From assembly GCF_002355595.1 (NCBI RefSeq), contig NZ_AP017422.1, positions 5,336,823 to 5,400,822 of the forward strand: 64,000 nt of DNA, written 5' to 3'. The translations under genes were made by a program, and so were the position numbers. Shown here one piece after another: positions 61,658 to 64,000 of the stretch (within the stretch, counting starts at the first letter, position 1; each line of letters starts with the position of its first letter). Below the pieces are notes generated by a model. It did no database searches. It was not told where the DNA came from and worked only from the letters and a program-made list of their open reading frames with translations. The stretch is from Filimonas lacunae. GTDB taxonomy: Bacteria > Bacteroidota > Bacteroidia > Chitinophagales > Chitinophagaceae.

Positions 61658-62844
61658 TGCTCGTTTTTAAAAAACATCCTTGCTGCCAAAGATGCCAGCA
61701 CCGCCATTACACCAAATACACGCAGTGTTTCAACAAACCCTGCCGAAACCAATAAACTAAACAGCAAACTTCCAAAACCATATCCGGCAAAAAGAAAAAA
61801 AGCAAATAGCCCGGTAGAGCCACCTGCATTTTTACTATTAAAAGAGGTTACAATCACTGCTAATGACGGATGGGTAAGATCAAAGCTGAACGATAATAAA
61901 GTAACAAGTACGCATGCAATAAACAACGGCGGGATACAGCTTAAAGCAATAACAACGCAGCCCCCTAACAGAATACCTGCCGGAATCACTTTCTTTCTAC
62001 CTATTCTATCTGCCATACGCCCGAGCACAGAACCCAATAACAAACCCGGTATGCCATACCCTAGAAGCGCCAATCCAATCTCGCGCTCATTTAAATGAAA
62101 ATAGTGATAGAAATAAACCCCTAACCAGGCAAACACCCCGCTATGAAACAATCCATTCTCAAAAACGAAAAAGTAAGTACCCCTTGCTCTTGACGTGGAT
62201 AGTATTTCTCTGAAAGTGGCTACCAGGGAGGTTTGTTGCGAAAGGCGGGGCACCTGCAGAAAAATGCGACGCCGGTAATACACATTCAACAACAATACCA
62301 TACACCCGGCAAATGCAACAACCACAAACAACACTCTCCATCCCACTACACCAGCCAACAACGCCCCGGTACTAGAGCCTAAAGCCGTTCCTCCTGCCAT
62401 ACAACCAAAGAACACACCTAACGCATATCCCCTTTCTTTATAAGGAAAGCGATCGCTGATCCAGCTAATGGTGGTAGGCGCTATACCGGCAGCACTGATG
62501 CCCGTTAACAGCCGTAACAAAATCATTTGATGCGCATTTGCTACCCATGCCGTACTAAAAGTAAAAACAACAAACAGGGATAAAGAAAACGCTATGATAG
62601 CAAACCTGCCATAACGATCGCTCAACGGAGCATACACAAGTGTAAACAAACCATATCCTAATAAATAAACAGGCTCTATAAAACTCATTCGCCGGACAGA
62701 GGTGTGAAAAAAATCTGCCAGTTCCGGCAATAAAGGAGCCACCATAAAACCCTGAAAGAAAACAAGGAAAGTGGCAAGCGACACCAGCACCACCTCCCCC
62801 TTTGTGGCCCTGGCAGGCTGAATAGCTATTGATGGGTTACTCAT
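61654..62844 (-). CDS. MFS family transporter
   Basis: A 396-aa major facilitator with 12 predicted helices. The inter-helix 2-3 loop is PLSDRYGRFAI (a GxxxDRxGR-type motif), repeated in the second half as GRMADRIGRKK. It resembles arabinose or drug-efflux type proteins of the YbcL/AraJ type (FLVFFQGFMVAPLLPELADFF). Substrate unknown. It converges on the HAD gene by four bases and lies 25 bases downstream of the GNAT gene on its own strand. Thiamine transport is not indicated, since the riboswitch is on the other strand. Confidence 0.88.
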   Translation of the reverse strand: MSNPSIAIQPARATKGEVVLVSLATFLVFFQGFMVAPLLPELADFFHTSVRRMSFIEPVYLLGYGLFTLVYAPLSDRYGRFAIIAFSLSLFVVFTFSTAWVANAHQMILLRLLTGISAAGIAPTTISWISDRFPYKERGYALGVFFGCMAGGTALGSSTGALLAGVVGWRVLFVVVAFAGCMVLLLNVYYRRRIFLQVPRLSQQTSLVATFREILSTSRARGTYFFVFENGLFHSGVFAWLGVYFYHYFHLNEREIGLALLGYGIPGLLLGSVLGRMADRIGRKKVIPAGILLGGCVVIALSCIPPLFIACVLVTLLSFSFDLTHPSLAVIVTSFNSKNAGGSTGLFAFFLFAGYGFGSLLFSLLVSAGFVETLRVFGVMAVLASLAARMFFKNEH

Positions 62845-62869
62845 ATCTGATACTAAATTGCAGGTATGT

Positions 62870-63388
62870 TTATGCTTGTTTAATCAGGTAAACAGATGGT
62901 AATAACAACTCATCCGGAGCGGCTGCTTCTTCCTGTTGGCGAAAACCTTGCGATTCAAAAAAAGCGATCAGTGGATTTTCGGCATATTCATGCATCCAGA
63001 TGGCTTCATAGGATTTGCAAACAGCACAGCACTTATCCCATAACGATTGCCTTACCATTTCGTTGGCACATGCATTCAGTATTCCAAAATCAGCAATTCT
63101 TACTACACGCTTTTGAGCGAGCATTTCTGGTCTTTCTCCTTTAGAAGTAATCCTGGCAAAGCCTGTAGGCTTATCATTCACATACACCACCAGCCATTGA
63201 TTAGACAGGTTGTTCACCTCATCAATCAACGCCTGCTTGCTATACTTTGCAGCGAGGTACTTGTCTGTTTTTTGTGGAGATAACAGGGAAGCAAACTTTT
63301 CCCGGGTAATGGTTTGCGCAAGTTCCAGCAATGCCTTCACACCTTGCTCTGAGGCCACTACAAATTGAGTAACAATTTTTGAGTCCAT
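62870..63388 (-). CDS. GNAT family N-acetyltransferase
   Basis: A 172-aa acetyltransferase-like protein. The fold segments are visible: YVNDKPTGFARI (beta 4), KRVVRIADFGILNACANEMVRQSLWDKC (acetyl-CoA loop region, less canonical), EAIWMHEYAENPLIAFFESQGF (alpha 4 with the asparagine-proline-x-A-x-x-F pattern). It ends QQEEAAAPDELLLPSVYLIK. Upstream is the PLP-dependent gene and downstream the MFS gene in the same direction, so a GNAT-MFS pair, as in some detoxification or resistance operons, is likely. Confidence 0.83.
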   Translation of the reverse strand: MDSKIVTQFVVASEQGVKALLELAQTITREKFASLLSPQKTDKYLAAKYSKQALIDEVNNLSNQWLVVYVNDKPTGFARITSKGERPEMLAQKRVVRIADFGILNACANEMVRQSLWDKCCAVCKSYEAIWMHEYAENPLIAFFESQGFRQQEEAAAPDELLLPSVYLIKQA

Positions 63389-63406
63389 TATTTTGTGTTA
63401 ATACAC

Positions 63407-63414
63407 CAAAATTA
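63407..63414 (-). promoter_or_regulatory. Candidate -7 promoter box for the GNAT-MFS unit
   Basis: TAATTTTG on the minus strand, 19 bases before the GNAT ATG. The 80-bp gap to the preceding gene is enough for a promoter. Confidence 0.45.
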
Positions 63415-63468
63415 GGAGCCGCTCCCACCACGGCTTGGGTACACATCTTTTAAAACTAACCAGTACAG

Positions 63469-64000
63469 TTAACGGGAAGCCCATGCCCCCGCCAACTCCA
63501 GCGCTTTTATCTTGGCAGCAGCGTATTTATCAGCAAATACAATCCGGAAACATCTTTCAAACATCCCGGAAAAAGAGAAGGTATAACCGGGCGTAAACTT
63601 CACCCCTATTTTCTCGCAGTGTTTATAAAAGCCATCCATATCTATATTATCCGGCATTTGCACCCAGATATTGTAACCACCGGCAGGTAGCACCACCCGT
63701 GTTGCGGCAGGAAAATACGTAGACAAAAGCTGTAAGGTAAAGTGGGCGTTTGTAGCAAGCTGTGTTCTGAAAGCCCGGATGTGACGGGCATAACTATTGG
63801 AAGACAATAAATGATTTACGGTTTCCTGGTAAACAGGAGAAACAGAACTCCCCATCGAGAACCTGATCTGCTCGGCCTGTTTAAAAAATTTACCTGCCGA
63901 CAACCACCCCAAACGAATACCCGGCGCCAGCGTTTTTGCGTAGGATGCTATAGTTAGCACCAGTCCGCTTTCATCAAAGCTTTTGAGTGTGACCGGTCGC
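63469..64000 (-). CDS. PLP-dependent aminotransferase-like protein, C-terminal part (probably MocR-type regulator)
   Basis: The 5' end lies outside the window; 177 residues are visible. The PLP lysine is in SYAKTLAPGIRLGW (S-x-x-K followed by the PGxRLG motif). The C-terminal domain carries LPAGGYNIWVQMP and a final FRIVFADKYAAAKIKALELA. This pattern fits fold-type I aminotransferases of the MocR/GntR family, whose N-terminal wHTH would be upstream and unseen. A MocR regulator next to the GNAT-MFS pair would be expected to control these genes. Confidence 0.82.
   Translation of the reverse strand, partial: RPVTLKSFDESGLVLTIASYAKTLAPGIRLGWLSAGKFFKQAEQIRFSMGSSVSPVYQETVNHLLSSNSYARHIRAFRTQLATNAHFTLQLLSTYFPAATRVVLPAGGYNIWVQMPDNIDMDGFYKHCEKIGVKFTPGYTFSFSGMFERCFRIVFADKYAAAKIKALELAGAWASR

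Noticed and set aside
61654-62844. MFS gene as a thiamine transporter under the TPP riboswitch
   Set aside because: It is on the opposite strand and converges on the HAD gene, so it is not in the riboswitch transcript.
1-64000. tRNA or rRNA genes, insertion sequences, prophage or integrative element
   Set aside because: No cloverleaf, rRNA-like block, transposase, integrase or terminal repeats were found on reading both strands.

Overview
This window comes from a Bacteroidota chromosome, most likely a member of the Chitinophagaceae (Chitinophaga, Niastella or Filimonas type). The grounds are type IX secretion (T9SS) genes (PorV, PorP/SprF, a PorE-like protein), cargo proteins with type A and type B (CHU_C) sorting domains, membrane-anchored AraC regulators, FtsX-type permeases, genes without clear Shine-Dalgarno sequences, and many correctly placed TAnnTTTG promoter boxes. 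Genus is an inference. No rRNA, tRNA, CRISPR array, transposase or prophage was seen.

Layout. 1-6.3 kb: end of a proline dehydrogenase, a small unknown gene, then a leftward T9SS block (GNAT, an unusual small ORF, PorV, a 1074-aa MBG/YDG-repeat cargo). 6.4-15.6 kb: serine hydrolase, 2'-5' RNA ligase-like protein, an asymmetric heterodimeric ABC exporter, lipoprotein, AlkB-type dioxygenase, WG/TPR protein, metallophosphoesterase. 15.8-20 kb: a compact operon of an internally duplicated membrane protein, a DyP-type heme peroxidase, a cytochrome P450 and an 86-aa protein, divergent from the metallophosphoesterase. This is the best candidate here for an undescribed system. 21.6-25.8 kb: M1 peptidase and exonuclease VII (xseA, xseB). 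25.8-26.4 kb: a degenerate 21-bp tandem repeat array with no recognised function. 26.5-41.4 kb: DUF4262 and transglutaminase proteins, paired SDR enzymes with an AraC regulator, DinB protein, S41 peptidase, a membrane AraC regulator, DoxX/Crp/VOC genes, an FtsX permease and a methyltransferase.

41.5-50.7 kb: second T9SS block: type B cargo, a PNGase F-like enzyme with a type A sorting tail, PorP/SprF, a PorE-like OmpA protein and a TPR-HTH regulator. 50.8-56.1 kb: SF1 helicase, AraC regulator, unknown protein, then glycosyltransferase and polysaccharide deacetylase. 56.2-60.7 kb: a TonB receptor, a PepSY membrane protein and a Cys/Met-rich small protein that look like a metal (perhaps copper) uptake set. 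60.8-64 kb: a TPP riboswitch in front of a lone HAD phosphatase, an MFS transporter, a GNAT and the C-terminal part of a PLP-dependent MocR-type regulator or aminotransferase.

The two T9SS blocks plus cargo supply an outer-membrane export route and its substrates. The peroxidase/P450 operon suggests oxidative chemistry on an unknown substrate, possibly membrane-associated. The riboswitch ties an otherwise generic phosphatase to thiamine metabolism. Four convergent gene pairs overlap at their stop codons, two of them sharing a TTAA, so the region is tightly packed.
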